NCBI RefSeq assembly: GCF_022179185.1
Contig: NZ_BPQJ01000017.1
Coordinates: 62,001-126,000, forward strand
Direction of reading: 5' to 3'
Length of the DNA: 64,000 bases
Source: Methylobacterium frigidaeris
GTDB taxonomy: Bacteria; Pseudomonadota; Alphaproteobacteria; Rhizobiales; Beijerinckiaceae
Shown here: positions 1 through 7,969 of the stretch, in pieces
Position numbering within the stretch: the stretch's first letter is position 1
How the letters are laid out: every line of letters begins with the position of its first letter
Translations under genes and position numbers: made by a program
Notes under the pieces: model-generated
What the model was told of the DNA's origin: nothing
The model's input: only the letters and a program-made list of their open reading frames with translations
The model's database searches: none

Positions 1-180
1 TGTCGCTTTTATGCGGCACCGCCGGTCAAACTCGGTCATCCACAGTGCGGGGGCGGTGCTCCCGGAACCACCCTCGGCTAAGGTCACGCTCGAGGTGGGC
101 ACAGCGATATGACGAACCGGCTCAGCCGCCCGCGGTGCAGAGCCGGTCGATTGTGGGCTAGCCGCACAGGGTAGACAGGC

Positions 181-1593
181 GTGACTGACACAGGAACTCA
201 GGTGTTCCGCGGGCTTCGGCTGGGCGGGTTCGCCGCCATGGCGCTCGCCATGGCGGGCCAGGGCGCGGTCGCGGAAACCCTGGATACCGCGCTCGCGCGG
301 GCCTATGCGGGCAACCCGACGCTGAACGCACAGCGCGCCGGCCAGCGCGCCAACGACGAGAACGTGCCGCGGGCGCTGGCGGGCTATCGTCCGACCGTGA
401 GCGCGGCGGCCAGCGTCGGCGTCAGCAACGTGTCGGGGCGCCTCGGCGCCGCGCGCGGGGAAATCGGCGGCGGCGACGCCTCGCAGACCCTGATCCCGGG
501 CTCGGCCGGCCTCACCGTCAACCAGACCCTGTTCAACGGCTTCCGGACCGACAACCAGACCCGGCAGGCCGAGTCGCAGGTGCTGGGCGGGCGCGAGACC
601 CTGCGCAACACCGAGATGCAGACGCTGTTCTCGGCGGCGCAGGCCTACATGAACGTGCTGGCGGACACCGCCACGCTGGAGCTGAACCGCAACAACGTCG
701 AGGTGCTGGAGGAGCAGCTCCGCCAGACCCGCGACCGCTTCAACGTCGGCGAGGTGACGCGCACCGACGTCGCCCAGGCCGAGGCGCGGCTCGCCGGCGC
801 CCGGGCCCAGGTCAGCCTGGCCGAGGCGAACCTGCGCACCAGCATCGCGACCTACCGGCAGGTGATCGGCGTCGAGCCGCGCCAGCTCGCCCCCGGCCGC
901 CCGATCGACCGCTACGTGCCCGGGACCCTGACGGCAGCGGTCGAGATCGGCCTCACCGAGCACCCGGCGATCCTCTCAGCCCTCCACTCGGTCGACGCGG
1001 CCGAGGCGCAGGTCAAGATCGCCGAATCGGCCCTCTATCCGACGGTCTCGTTGAGCGGCAACGCCGCGCAGGTCTTCGACCAGCAGATCGCCAATACCCG
1101 CTACTTCCAGGGCTCGATCATCGGGCAGCTCACGGTCCCGCTCTACCAGGGCGGCACCGAGTACGCGCAGATCCGCCAGGCCAAGGAGCAGGTCGGCCAG
1201 GCCCGGCTCCAGGCCGAGCTGACCCGCGACCAGGTCCGCGCCGGCATCGTCACCGCCTGGGGCGCCCTCGAGGCGGCCAAGGCCCGCGTCATCGCCTCGC
1301 AGGCCCAGGTCCAGGCCAACGAAGTGGCGCTGAACGGCGTGCGCGAGGAGGCCCGGGTCGGCCAGCGCACGACCCTCGACGTGCTGAACGCCCAGCAGGA
1401 GTTGCTGACCGCCCGCGTCAGCCTGATCGCCGCCCAGCGCGACCGGGTGGTGGGCTCCTACCAGGTGGTGCAGACTGTCGGCCGCCTCACCACCCGCTTC
1501 ATCGCCGTGCCGGTGGCCCAGTACAGCGCCAAGCAGCATTACGACCAAGTCAAGGACCTCTGGTACGGCGTGCGCACGCCGGACGGCCGCTGA
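181..1593 (+). CDS. tolC: TolC-family outer membrane efflux channel
   Basis: This 470-residue protein is an outer-membrane factor that forms the trans-periplasmic exit duct for type I secretion and RND efflux systems. It starts at a GTG. An N-terminal signal peptide (hydrophobic stretch with FAAMALAMA, likely cleaved after AVA near residue 31) is followed by 'LDTALARAYAGNPTL', the usual start of mature TolC. Two long heptad-rich OEP repeats follow, with the repeated 'RQTRDRFNVGEVTRTDV' and 'VREEARVGQRTTLDVLNAQ' motifs. Length fits the family. It is not next to an RND pump or ABC exporter (the RND pair is 8 kb away), so it is probably a general partner. A GC-rich hairpin follows it. Family call is firm; the exact partner is unknown. 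Confidence 0.95.
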   Translation: MTDTGTQVFRGLRLGGFAAMALAMAGQGAVAETLDTALARAYAGNPTLNAQRAGQRANDENVPRALAGYRPTVSAAASVGVSNVSGRLGAARGEIGGGDASQTLIPGSAGLTVNQTLFNGFRTDNQTRQAESQVLGGRETLRNTEMQTLFSAAQAYMNVLADTATLELNRNNVEVLEEQLRQTRDRFNVGEVTRTDVAQAEARLAGARAQVSLAEANLRTSIATYRQVIGVEPRQLAPGRPIDRYVPGTLTAAVEIGLTEHPAILSALHSVDAAEAQVKIAESALYPTVSLSGNAAQVFDQQIANTRYFQGSIIGQLTVPLYQGGTEYAQIRQAKEQVGQARLQAELTRDQVRAGIVTAWGALEAAKARVIASQAQVQANEVALNGVREEARVGQRTTLDVLNAQQELLTARVSLIAAQRDRVVGSYQVVQTVGRLTTRFIAVPVAQYSAKQHYDQVKDLWYGVRTPDGR

Positions 1594-1601
1594 CCGTGGC
1601 G

Positions 1602-1622
1602 GGCGCGGGGAGGCCCCGCGCC
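1602..1622 (+). terminator. Terminator-like hairpin after tolC
   Basis: A perfect 9-bp GC stem (1602-1610 with 1614-1622) and a 3-base AGG loop lies just after the tolC stop. It is followed by GCCTTCCT rather than a clean T-run, so it may be a weak or Rho-assisted terminator. Confidence 0.45.
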
Positions 1623-1726
1623 GCCTTCCTGTGAGTTGCGCGGGCCGCCTCGCTTGTGCGGGGCCGGCCCTGTGGAATACTGCGTATCCCGACCCCCCGA
1701 TCCTCTGCACTCGAGCGTTGAGCCGG

Positions 1727-2401
1727 ATGAGCGCCGCGAGCCCCAAGACGCAGGACAAGACGCAGGAACCCTCGATGGAGGAGATCCTCGCCTCCATCCG
1801 GCGCATCATCGCCGACGACCAGAAGCCGGCCGAGCCGCCTGCCGCCGGATCGCGGCCGGTGGCGGTGCCGACGCCTGAGCCGGAGGAGGACGACGTGCTC
1901 GACCTCGCGATGGTGGCCAAGCCCGCGCCCAAGCCCGCCGCACCCATGTCCCCCGCACCCATGCCCGCCCCGAAGCCGGAGCCGGTCGCCAAGGAGCCGG
2001 TCGCCAAGGCGCCGCCCCCGAAGCCCGAGCCCGAGCCGAGCTTCGACGACACGTTCGACCCGATGCCGGAGATCGCGTTCCGCGACGAGCCGATGGATTT
2101 CGACGCGATCGAGATCGAGCCGGAGCCCCCGAAGGCCGTCGCCCCGCCGCCTGCCGCGCCGCCGGAGCCGCCCCGCCCGGCGATGGAGGACCGGCTCCTG
2201 TCCCAGGCGACGGACGCCACGGTCGGCCACGCCTTCGACCTTCTGGCCAGCACGGTGCTGACCCGCAACGCCCGCACCATCGAGGACCTGGTGCAGGACA
2301 TGCTGCGCCCGATGCTGAAGGCCTGGCTCGACGACAACCTGCCGGTCATGGTCGAGCGCCTGGTCCGGGCCGAGATCGAGCGCGTCGCAAGAGGACGGTG
2401 A
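1727..2401 (+). CDS. popZ: PopZ-like polar organising protein (DUF2497)
   Basis: This 224-residue protein has the PopZ layout. A short N-terminal helix (SMEEILASIRRIIADD, about residues 16-31) is followed by a long proline- and acid-rich disordered linker and a conserved C-terminal helical region (about 155-224, including 'LLSQATDATVGHAFDLL' and 'DNLPVMVERLVRAEIERV'). PopZ of Caulobacter self-assembles at the cell pole and anchors ParB-parS and signalling proteins; the same role here is inferred. The ATG at 1727 is preferred because a longer frame from a GTG at 1631 adds 32 residues unlike the family. The linker has imperfect PAP and EPVAK repeats. The tolC-popZ-valS order is common in alphaproteobacteria as I recall it. 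A strong terminator follows. Confidence 0.88.
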   Translation: MSAASPKTQDKTQEPSMEEILASIRRIIADDQKPAEPPAAGSRPVAVPTPEPEEDDVLDLAMVAKPAPKPAAPMSPAPMPAPKPEPVAKEPVAKAPPPKPEPEPSFDDTFDPMPEIAFRDEPMDFDAIEIEPEPPKAVAPPPAAPPEPPRPAMEDRLLSQATDATVGHAFDLLASTVLTRNARTIEDLVQDMLRPMLKAWLDDNLPVMVERLVRAEIERVARGR

Positions 2402-2487
2402 TTCCCTGGCGGTGATCCCCGGGTCGCCGATCGCGCGACGGCTCCAGTTGACGGAACCGCCCGCGTCCGCTTGAAAGCGGGCTCGGG

Positions 2488-2516
2488 GGCCGGCCGCTCG
2501 CGCGGCCGGCCTTTTT
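2488..2516 (+). terminator. Rho-independent terminator of popZ
   Basis: A perfect 10-bp GC stem (2488-2497 with 2502-2511), a TCGC loop and five T residues (2512-2516). It lies between popZ and valS, so valS should have its own promoter downstream of the stem. Confidence 0.8.
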
Positions 2517-2596
2517 CGTTTCTGGTTCCGGCGCCCGTGAGGCGCGCGTCCCGCCGGGGACGTGCGCCCGAGCGGCGTGCGAGTGGCGCTTTCGCG

Positions 2597-5308
2597 ATGA
2601 TGGACAAGACCTTCGATCCCGCCGCCGTCGAGGCGCGCATCGCCGCCGAGTGGGAGGAGGCGCAGGCTTTCCGGGCCGGGCGCCCGGACCGGGCCGGTGC
2701 CGAGCCCTACAGCATCATGATCCCGCCGCCGAACGTGACGGGCTCGCTGCATATGGGCCACGCCCTCAACAACACGCTTCAGGACGTGCTCGCCCGCTTC
2801 GAGCGCCTGCGCGGCAAGGACGTGCTGTGGCAGCCCGGCACCGACCATGCCGGCATCGCGACCCAGATGGTGGTGGAGCGCCGCCTCGCCGAGCAGCAGC
2901 AGCCCGACCGGCGCACCCTCGGCCGGTCGGAATTCGTCCGCCGGGTCTGGGAGTGGAAGGCGGAATCGGGCGGCACCATCGTCAACCAGCTCAAGCGCCT
3001 GGGCGCCTCCTGCGACTGGTCGCGGGAGCGCTTCACCATGGACGAGGGCCTGTCGAAGGCCGTCCTGAAGGTCTTCGTCGACCTGCACGCCCAGGGGCTG
3101 ATCTACCGCGACAAGCGCCTGGTGAACTGGGACCCGAAGTTCCAGACCGCGATCTCCGACCTCGAGGTGCAGCAGGTCGAGGTGAAGGGCCATCTCTGGC
3201 ACTTCGCCTATCCGGTGGTGGACGAGGCCGGGACCGAGACGGCTGAGACCATCACCGTCGCGACGACCCGGCCCGAGACGATGCTGGGCGACACCGCCGT
3301 CGCGGTGCACCCGGAGGACGAGCGCTACCGCGCGCTCGTCGGCAAGCGCCTGCGCCTGCCGCTCGTCGGCCGGCTGATCCCGATCGTCGCCGACGAGTAT
3401 TCCGACCCCGAGAAGGGCACCGGCGCGGTCAAGATCACCCCGGCGCACGACTTCAACGACTTCGAGGTCGGCCGCCGGCACGGTCTCGTCCAGATCAACA
3501 TCCTGGATGAGGAAGCCCGCATAAGCCTCGAGGGCAACGCGGACTTCCTGGCGGAGGCGAGCCCGGAGCCGGAGGCGCTGGCGCTGCACGGCCTCGACCG
3601 CTTCGCCGCTCGCGCGAAGGTCGTCGCCCTGATGGAGGAGCGCGGCCGCTTGGCGGGAATCGAGCCCAACACCCACGCGGTGCCGCATGGCGACCGCTCG
3701 GGCGTGGTGATCGAGCCCTACCTGACCGATCAGTGGTACGTGAACGTCAAGCCGCTGGCCGAGCGGGCCCTGCAGGCGGTGCGCGACGGCCGCACCCGCT
3801 TCGTGCCCGAGACCTACGAGAAGACCTACTTCCAGTGGCTCGAGAACATCGAGCCGTGGTGCATCTCGCGCCAGCTGTGGTGGGGTCACCAGATCCCGGC
3901 CTGGTACGACGCCGACGGGAACTGCTTCGTCGCCGGCAGCGAGGAGGAGGCCCTGGCCCAGGCGGCGGCGAAGCACGGCCGCCCGGTTTCCTTGCGCCGC
4001 GACGAGGACGTGCTCGACACCTGGTTCTCCTCGGGGCTGTGGCCGTTCTCGACGCTCGGCTGGCCGGAGGAGACGCCGGAACTCGCCCGCTACTACCCGA
4101 CCTCCGCCCTGGTGACGGGCTTCGACATCATTTTCTTCTGGGTTGCCAGGATGATGATGCTCGGCCTTCACGCGCTGGACGAGGTGCCGTTCCGGACCGT
4201 CTACATCCACGCCCTCGTCCGCGACGAGAAGGGCGCCAAGATGTCGAAGTCGAAGGGCAACGTGGTCGACCCCCTCGACCTCGTCGACCGCTACGGCGCC
4301 GACGCCCTGCGCTTCACCCTCGCGGCCATGGCGGCGCAGGGACGCGACATCAAGCTCTCGGTGCAACGCGTCGAGGGATACCGGAACTTCGCCACGAAGC
4401 TCTGGAACGCCGCCCGCTTCGCCGAGATGAACGGCTGCCGGCTCGATCCCGCCTTCGCGCCCGAGGGCGTGACCCAGACCCTCAACGCCTGGGCTCTCGG
4501 CGAGGCCGCTCGCGCCGTCGCCGAGGTGACCGGTGCCATCGAGGCCTACCGCTTCAACGATGCGGCCAACGCCGCCTACCGCTTCGTCTGGAACGTCTTC
4601 TGCGACTGGTACCTGGAGCTGGCCAAGCCCGTGCTCCAGGGCGAGGACGGCCCGGCGAAGGAGGAGACGCGCCGGACGATCGCGACCCTGATCGACCAGA
4701 TCTGCGTGCTGCTTCACCCGTTCATGCCGTTCCTCACCGAGGAATTGTGGGCGACGAAGGCGCGCGAGGCCGGAATCGAGCGCGGGCTGCTGGCGCTGGC
4801 GTCCTGGCCGGATCTCGGCGCGCTCGCCCGGCCCGAGGCCGAGGCCGAGATCGGCTGGGTCGTCGACCTCGTCTCGGAGATCCGCTCGGCCCGCTCGGAG
4901 ACGAACGTGCCGGCCGGGGCCCAGATCCCGCTGGTGCTGGTGGCGCCGAGCGAGGCGGTGCGCGAGCGCGTGTCGCGATGGGGCGACACCGTGCGCCGCC
5001 TCGGCCGCATCGCCTCGATCGAGATCGCCGAGGGAAGCCCGCGCAACGCCGTGCAGCTGATCGTGCGCGGCGAGGTCGCGGCGCTGCCGCTCGAGGGCGT
5101 GGTCGACCTGACCGCCGAGGTGGCGCGGCTGACCAAGGAGGACGCCAAGCTCGGCGGCGAGATCGGGAAGATCGACGCCAAGCTCGGCAATGCCGACTTC
5201 CTCGCCCGCGCCCCCGAGGAGGTGGTGGAGGAGCAGCGCGAGCGCCGCGAGGCGGCCATCGCCCGCCGCGAGAAGGTGCGGGAGGCGCTGGCGCGGCTGC
5301 AGGGCTGA
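2597..5308 (+). CDS. valS: Valine--tRNA ligase
   Basis: This 903-residue class I aminoacyl-tRNA synthetase charges tRNA-Val in the cytosol. The HIGH signature appears as 'GSLHMGHA' near residue 50 and the KMSKS loop as 'KMSKSKGN' near residue 548. The editing (CP1) domain lies between, with 'TTRPETMLGDTAVAVHP', and 'DTWFSSGLWPFSTLGW' is typical of ValRS. The C-terminal 65 residues form the charged coiled-coil tRNA-binding arm. The frame is open to 2471, but the two ATGs at 2597 and 2600 match the family start (MDKTFDPAAVEARI) and the upstream DNA holds the popZ terminator. It converges with an acetyltransferase gene 5 bp downstream. Confidence 0.98.
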   Translation: MMDKTFDPAAVEARIAAEWEEAQAFRAGRPDRAGAEPYSIMIPPPNVTGSLHMGHALNNTLQDVLARFERLRGKDVLWQPGTDHAGIATQMVVERRLAEQQQPDRRTLGRSEFVRRVWEWKAESGGTIVNQLKRLGASCDWSRERFTMDEGLSKAVLKVFVDLHAQGLIYRDKRLVNWDPKFQTAISDLEVQQVEVKGHLWHFAYPVVDEAGTETAETITVATTRPETMLGDTAVAVHPEDERYRALVGKRLRLPLVGRLIPIVADEYSDPEKGTGAVKITPAHDFNDFEVGRRHGLVQINILDEEARISLEGNADFLAEASPEPEALALHGLDRFAARAKVVALMEERGRLAGIEPNTHAVPHGDRSGVVIEPYLTDQWYVNVKPLAERALQAVRDGRTRFVPETYEKTYFQWLENIEPWCISRQLWWGHQIPAWYDADGNCFVAGSEEEALAQAAAKHGRPVSLRRDEDVLDTWFSSGLWPFSTLGWPEETPELARYYPTSALVTGFDIIFFWVARMMMLGLHALDEVPFRTVYIHALVRDEKGAKMSKSKGNVVDPLDLVDRYGADALRFTLAAMAAQGRDIKLSVQRVEGYRNFATKLWNAARFAEMNGCRLDPAFAPEGVTQTLNAWALGEAARAVAEVTGAIEAYRFNDAANAAYRFVWNVFCDWYLELAKPVLQGEDGPAKEETRRTIATLIDQICVLLHPFMPFLTEELWATKAREAGIERGLLALASWPDLGALARPEAEAEIGWVVDLVSEIRSARSETNVPAGAQIPLVLVAPSEAVRERVSRWGDTVRRLGRIASIEIAEGSPRNAVQLIVRGEVAALPLEGVVDLTAEVARLTKEDAKLGGEIGKIDAKLGNADFLARAPEEVVEEQRERREAAIARREKVREALARLQG

Positions 5309-5320
5309 CCCCGTCAGCCC
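5302..5320. terminator. Hairpin shared by two convergent stop codons
   Basis: An 8-bp inverted repeat GGGCTGAC-CCC-GTCAGCCC spans the valS stop and the stop of the converging GNAT gene. It has no T-run on either side, so it may be a bidirectional terminator or only an mRNA 3' end structure. Confidence 0.4.
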
Positions 5321-5862
5321 GGGACGACGAAGCGCAGCACCGTGCGTCCGCCGTCGCCGGCCCGCTCCTCCAGGTCGGTCGGCGGCAGCGCGGCGACGGT
5401 CCGGCGCCAGAACGGCAGGGCATCCGGGTTGAACCGGCTCACCGCCGCCTCCCAGCGCCCCGGATGGCGCCGGATCGCGAGATGGGCCGCCCGGGTGCCG
5501 ACGCCGACGCGGTGATACTTGCGCATCACGAAGAACTCGGCGACCGCGTGGTCGACGGGCAGATCGAGAGCCGACCAGGCGTGCAGCAGCACGAACCCGG
5601 CGACGCGCCCGTCGGCCCGGATCAGGTACGGGATCCGGTCGGGCTCCTGCCAGTAGCCGTCGAGGCCGGGCGGGTAGGCGAAGAGCCCGGCCTCGCTCAC
5701 CTCGCCCCAGGGACTGTCCCGCGGCAGGCGCTGCGAGAAGTCGTGCAGGTAGAGCTGGAGCAGCTGCGCGATCAGCAGCCGCTGCGCCGGTTCCGCCCGC
5801 AGCAGCGCGACGTCGTGGACAGTCCGGCTCGCCGGAATGGATGCGTCGGGCTCGCTCGCCAT
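5314..5862 (-). CDS. GNAT-family N-acetyltransferase
   Basis: This 182-residue cytosolic protein has the GNAT fold: a central acceptor-side strand 'VAGFVLLHAW' and an acetyl-CoA loop region 'FFVMRKYHRVGVGTRAAHLAI' (the V-G-V-G-T-R-A segment replaces the usual Q/RxxGxG/A). N-terminal 'LLIAQLLQLYLHDFS' and 'GLDGYWQEPDRIPYLI' are typical of an uncharacterised GNAT subgroup. The ATG at 5862 follows a strong AGGAGG ribosome site at 5-bp spacing; an upstream in-frame start was rejected for this reason. It is transcribed alone, convergent with valS. The substrate is unknown. Confidence 0.82.
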   Translation of the reverse strand: MASEPDASIPASRTVHDVALLRAEPAQRLLIAQLLQLYLHDFSQRLPRDSPWGEVSEAGLFAYPPGLDGYWQEPDRIPYLIRADGRVAGFVLLHAWSALDLPVDHAVAEFFVMRKYHRVGVGTRAAHLAIRRHPGRWEAAVSRFNPDALPFWRRTVAALPPTDLEERAGDGGRTVLRFVVPG

Positions 5863-6080
5863 CGGTACCCTCCTGCGGGCGGCTCCTGCGCCGCCCGGGG
5901 AGCGGGATAACAAGAAAATCCGGGCAGGGATGCTTGCGGCACCGCCCGATCCAGGGTGACTGGACGGGCACGCTCCCGGAGGCGATCCGTCACCCTTTGC
6001 CCGGATATCCGCACAGGCATGAGCCCGAAGCCCGTCCCCGACGACTCCCGCACGACCTGGCCCGCCCGGAGACCCGCGCC

Positions 6081-6284
6081 GTGAAGGGCCGCTACGACGC
6101 CGAGACCGACGTGCTGTCCGTCCGCTTCACCGATGCCGAGGTGGTGGAGAGCCGGGAGATACGGCCGGGCATCGTCGTCGCCTACGATGCCGCCGGGGAC
6201 GTCGCGGCGATCGAGATCCTCGATGCCTCCTCGGAGCGGCTGGCGGCCGACCAGGACCTGCGGCTTCTCGCCGTGGCGGCCTGA
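6081..6284 (+). CDS. DUF2283 family small protein
   Basis: This 67-residue protein matches DUF2283: 'KGRYDAETDVLSVRFTD', 'EIRPGIVVAYDAAGDVAAIE' and the terminal 'ILDAS'. The family is a small beta-rich protein of unknown function, often found beside toxin-antitoxin-like genes or as lone genes. The GTG at 6081, 9 bases after a GGAG site, gives the family length; the frame is open far upstream but that part is unlike the family. It ends 6 bases before the next gene, so the two are probably co-transcribed. Confidence 0.75.
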   Translation: MKGRYDAETDVLSVRFTDAEVVESREIRPGIVVAYDAAGDVAAIEILDASSERLAADQDLRLLAVAA

Positions 6285-6290
6285 ACCGCC

Positions 6291-7031
6291 TTGCGCCGCT
6301 TCGCCCGGCGAACGGCGCTCCTCGTCGTCGCTCCCGCCATCACCCTGGTCGCGGCGGCCTGGCTCACCGCCCGGCCGGGCGACCCGGCCCTCTACCCGCC
6401 GGCCCCGGGCGACGAGGCGGTCGAAGAGGCGGTCGAAGAGGCGGTCATTGTGCGGCTCGTCGCCCGGGCCTGGCATTCCGGCCTGCTGCTGCCGCGCGAC
6501 GACCTCTCCCGGGCGGCCGGCAAGATCGGGTCCGGGACGCTTCTGGAGGTGACTGAGCGCTTCGGCGCCTATCCGGCCCTCGAGATCGGCTGGGGCGATG
6601 CCGGCTTCTACCGCGCGGTGCCGACGATCGACGCCCTCGACTGGCGCCTGGCGCTCAAGGCCCTGTTCACCCCGGGCGGCCGCCCAGCGGTGCTGCACGT
6701 GGTCGGGGTCGCGGCCGAGCCCGGCACGGCCTTCCCGGGGGCCGAGATCATGACGCTGCCTCTGTCGCGGGCCGGCTTCCGGCGTCTCGCCACCGCGCTC
6801 GGCCACGCCTTCACCCTGCGCGACGGACACCCGGTCGAGGCGGGGCCCGGCCTCTACGGCCCGAGCCTGTTCTACGAAGCGGAGGGGCGCTTCAGCCTGC
6901 TCAACGTCTGCAATCACTGGAGCGCCGGGCTCCTCAACGAAGCGGGCTTGCCCGTCACGCCGCTCCTCGACACCCTGCCGCAGGGCCTCGCCCTCGATCT
7001 CGCGTGGCGCGCGCCGGCACGCGCCCGGTAG
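6291..7031 (+). CDS. DUF2459 (TIGR02117-like) membrane-anchored protein
   Basis: This 246-residue protein starts with a TTG and a signal anchor (about residues 7-26). It carries DUF2459 marks: 'ARAWHSGLLLPRD', 'YPALEIGWGDAGFYR', 'LDWRLALKALFTPGG', and 'FSLLNVCNHWSAGLLNEAG' with a Cys-Asn-His-Trp cluster that could be catalytic. The family is known as a conserved protein near urease genes in some bacteria and has no proven role; no urease gene is seen here. Near residue 45 there is a 12-bp unit repeated three times (6414-6449) that gives 'EAVEEAVEEAV', placed between the anchor and the folded domain. The small DUF2283 gene lies just upstream. Confidence 0.75.
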   Translation: MRRFARRTALLVVAPAITLVAAAWLTARPGDPALYPPAPGDEAVEEAVEEAVIVRLVARAWHSGLLLPRDDLSRAAGKIGSGTLLEVTERFGAYPALEIGWGDAGFYRAVPTIDALDWRLALKALFTPGGRPAVLHVVGVAAEPGTAFPGAEIMTLPLSRAGFRRLATALGHAFTLRDGHPVEAGPGLYGPSLFYEAEGRFSLLNVCNHWSAGLLNEAGLPVTPLLDTLPQGLALDLAWRAPARAR

Positions 7032-7159
7032 CCTCTTCGGGCGCGAAGCCGCGGCCCAGTCTTCCTTGCGAGGCGTCGCACTCGAACGAGCCTCCGTCGA
7101 TTGACGGATCCGACGATCACCTGATGAGACGATCGTCCTGTCGCCCGGCCTCGAGACGA

Positions 7160-7306
7160 ACCGACGATGCGGCATGTCCAGCCGACCTCGCCTTCTTCGG
7201 CGTGACGCGGGCCTCGACCCGATGCAGCACTACCTGCAATACGGGCTCTACGAGGGCCGCAGGCGCCTTCGGCGACACCATCTCCGGCTACGGCACCCAG
7301 GGCTGA
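7160..7306 (+). pseudogene. Relic of a 'DPxxHYLQYGxxEGR' repeat protein
   Basis: In one frame the DNA reads 'DAGLDPMQHYLQYGLYEGRR' (codons from 7204), then one extra base shifts the reading to 'AFGDTISGYGTQG' and a stop at 7304-7306. The first phrase is the repeat seen at the ends of large secreted calcium-binding or RTX-like proteins of Methylobacterium (from memory of that family). Upstream 'LAFFG' lies in yet another frame. No start or body is left, so this is best read as the 3' end of a decayed gene. The rest of the 7032-7392 gap holds nothing else I recognise. Confidence 0.5.
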
Positions 7307-7392
7307 GGCAGGCGCCGGCCCGCACGTTTCCGTGCGGCCCGGCGGTGCGGTGGTCCGGCAGAGGCGCGGGGCGGGCTCGGCGTCGCGCCTCC

Positions 7393-7872
7393 TCAGTTCC
7401 GGGCCCCGGGCGAGGTGGGCGGGGCGGGGCGCCGACGGAAGACGCGCCGCAGGCGTTCCCGAAACGGAACCCGGCCGCTGCGGGCGAGGTCGCGGCCGCA
7501 GGCGCAGGCCCCGGCGCGGTCGAACTGGAAGGCGATCTCGGCGCCCTCGGCGAGCCGGAGGGCGAGGGCCGGCACGCCCGGGGTGACCTCGCCGGCCGTC
7601 CAGCCGAGGACCGGGAAGAAGCAGTTCTCCACCCGCGTGCCCGCCGGCACGTCCTGCGCGGCATCCGCCGCGACCGAGGCGGTGGCGAGGAGAGCCAGGC
7701 CGAGCTCGGCGGCCTCCGCGGGGGTCAGCCGGACCGCGTAGTCCCGTGGCCCGAACGCCACCACGAGCTCGAGCCCGTCCCGCCCGGCTGTGACGACCGA
7801 GAAGCGCAGATCGGCGCCGGGTGCGGCGTCGGAGGCCGCCGTCTCGGCCGGCGCGGTCTCGGGAGAGGTCAT
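7393..7872 (-). CDS. Conserved hypothetical protein
   Basis: This 159-residue protein has no family I recognise. It begins 'MTSPETAPAETAASDAAPG', then has a folded-looking core ('LRFSVVTAGRDGLELVVAF', 'YAVRLTPAEAAELGLALLA', 'ENCFFPVLGWTAGEVTPG') and a Cys-x-Cys near the end ('AGACACGRD') before a very basic tail 'RERLRRVFRRR'. No signal peptide or membrane segment is visible. The ATG at 7872 was chosen over an upstream in-frame ATG because the extra 23 residues look unlike a protein start; the ribosome site is weak either way. Codon use is normal for the window. It lies downstream of and on the same strand as the efflux adaptor but 97 bp from it. Confidence 0.6.
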   Translation of the reverse strand: MTSPETAPAETAASDAAPGADLRFSVVTAGRDGLELVVAFGPRDYAVRLTPAEAAELGLALLATASVAADAAQDVPAGTRVENCFFPVLGWTAGEVTPGVPALALRLAEGAEIAFQFDRAGACACGRDLARSGRVPFRERLRRVFRRRPAPPTSPGARN

Positions 7873-7969
7873 GGCCCGTCGCTCGCGTGCCGTGGCGGGG
7901 TGGCATCCTTGAGCGTAGCGTCCCGGTCTCCCTTCCGGCAAGCACTGACGGAGCGTGACTGCCGGTGCG

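Noticed and set aside
1..180. Possible gene end or promoter before tolC
   Set aside because: No frame with family likeness and no clear promoter hexamers; only upstream DNA of tolC is seen.
1550..5971. A 1473-residue open frame on the minus strand across valS
   Set aside because: It lies opposite a clear valS gene, is Arg/Gly/Leu-rich and shows no family pattern; long antisense frames are expected at this GC.
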